Shown: piece after piece, positions 41,992-43,293 of the stretch
Position numbering within the stretch: the first letter of the stretch is position 1
Layout of the letters: every line of letters begins with the position of its first letter
Translations under genes and position numbers: made by a program
Assembly (NCBI GenBank): GCA_024276305.1
Contig: JAJRXK010000019.1
Span: forward strand, 1 to 43,293
DNA from: Candidatus Krumholzibacteriota bacterium
GTDB taxonomy: Bacteria > Krumholzibacteriota > Krumholzibacteriia > JAJRXK01
Reading direction: 5' to 3'
DNA: 43,293 bases
Notes under the pieces: generated by a model
The model's database searches: none
Seen by the model: only the letters and a program-made list of their open reading frames with translations
What the model was told of the DNA's origin: nothing

Positions 41992-43293
<1,302 letters not shown>

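Overview
The window is a gene-dense, GC-rich (roughly 60% or more by eye) stretch of a bacterial chromosome with many GTG/TTG starts, 1-11 bp gene overlaps and several convergent genes whose 3' ends overlap. A FadL-type outer-membrane protein, lipoproteins with clear lipoboxes and a BatC-BatD-BatE locus show a diderm (Gram-negative) organism. The mix of Bat genes, IcmF, the IspG with its ACPGCGR motif, and a receiver/PEP-synthase-like fusion fits the FCB superphylum or a neighbouring little-cultured phylum (for example Krumholzibacteriota or Eisenbacteria). That placement is inference and no rRNA is present to settle it. No tRNA, rRNA, insertion sequence, prophage or CRISPR array was seen.

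Layout. (1) 1-5150, plus strand: end of batC with a long Asp-Gln-Gln repeat, batD, batE, then a GT39-like membrane glycosyltransferase with TPRs. (2) 5202-8985: uvrA, whose second Walker A lysine is Asn, overlapping a histone-deacetylase-family gene. (3) 8961-11968: queD (minus), an HDOD signalling protein (plus), thymidine kinase (minus). (4) 12130-14755: btpA-like gene, rmlA and rmlB. (5) 14998-18422: a four-gene ABC importer (lipoprotein binding protein, ATPase, two permeases) of the phosphonate/putative selenate type. (6) 18395-21594: HEAT-repeat protein (minus), stand-alone B3/B4 domain protein (plus), MFS transporter (minus). (7) 21771-26350: FadL-like porin, SGNH-hydrolase lipoprotein and, convergent across a strong hairpin, a long-chain acyl-CoA synthetase; together these look like a lipid hydrolysis, uptake and activation set. 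(8) 26438-33361: mutY, then icmF (fused B12-dependent acyl-CoA mutase) behind a good sigma70-like promoter, a NadR/AAA-type P-loop kinase, an 81-residue basic protein overlapping a PP2C phosphatase, and a secreted protein. (9) 33368-43293: ubiD-family decarboxylase (minus), zinc-ribbon membrane protein (plus), then on the minus strand gdhA, a double-receiver plus PEP-synthase ATP-grasp protein, an M1 aminopeptidase and ispG.

Most genes are recognisable housekeeping or metabolic families. The best candidates for unusual biology are the receiver-receiver-ATP-grasp protein (38879-41887), the Walker A substitution in UvrA, the importer with no catabolic partner genes, and the kinase/basic-protein/PP2C cluster downstream of icmF. 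All functions are assigned by reading motifs in translations; no database search was run.
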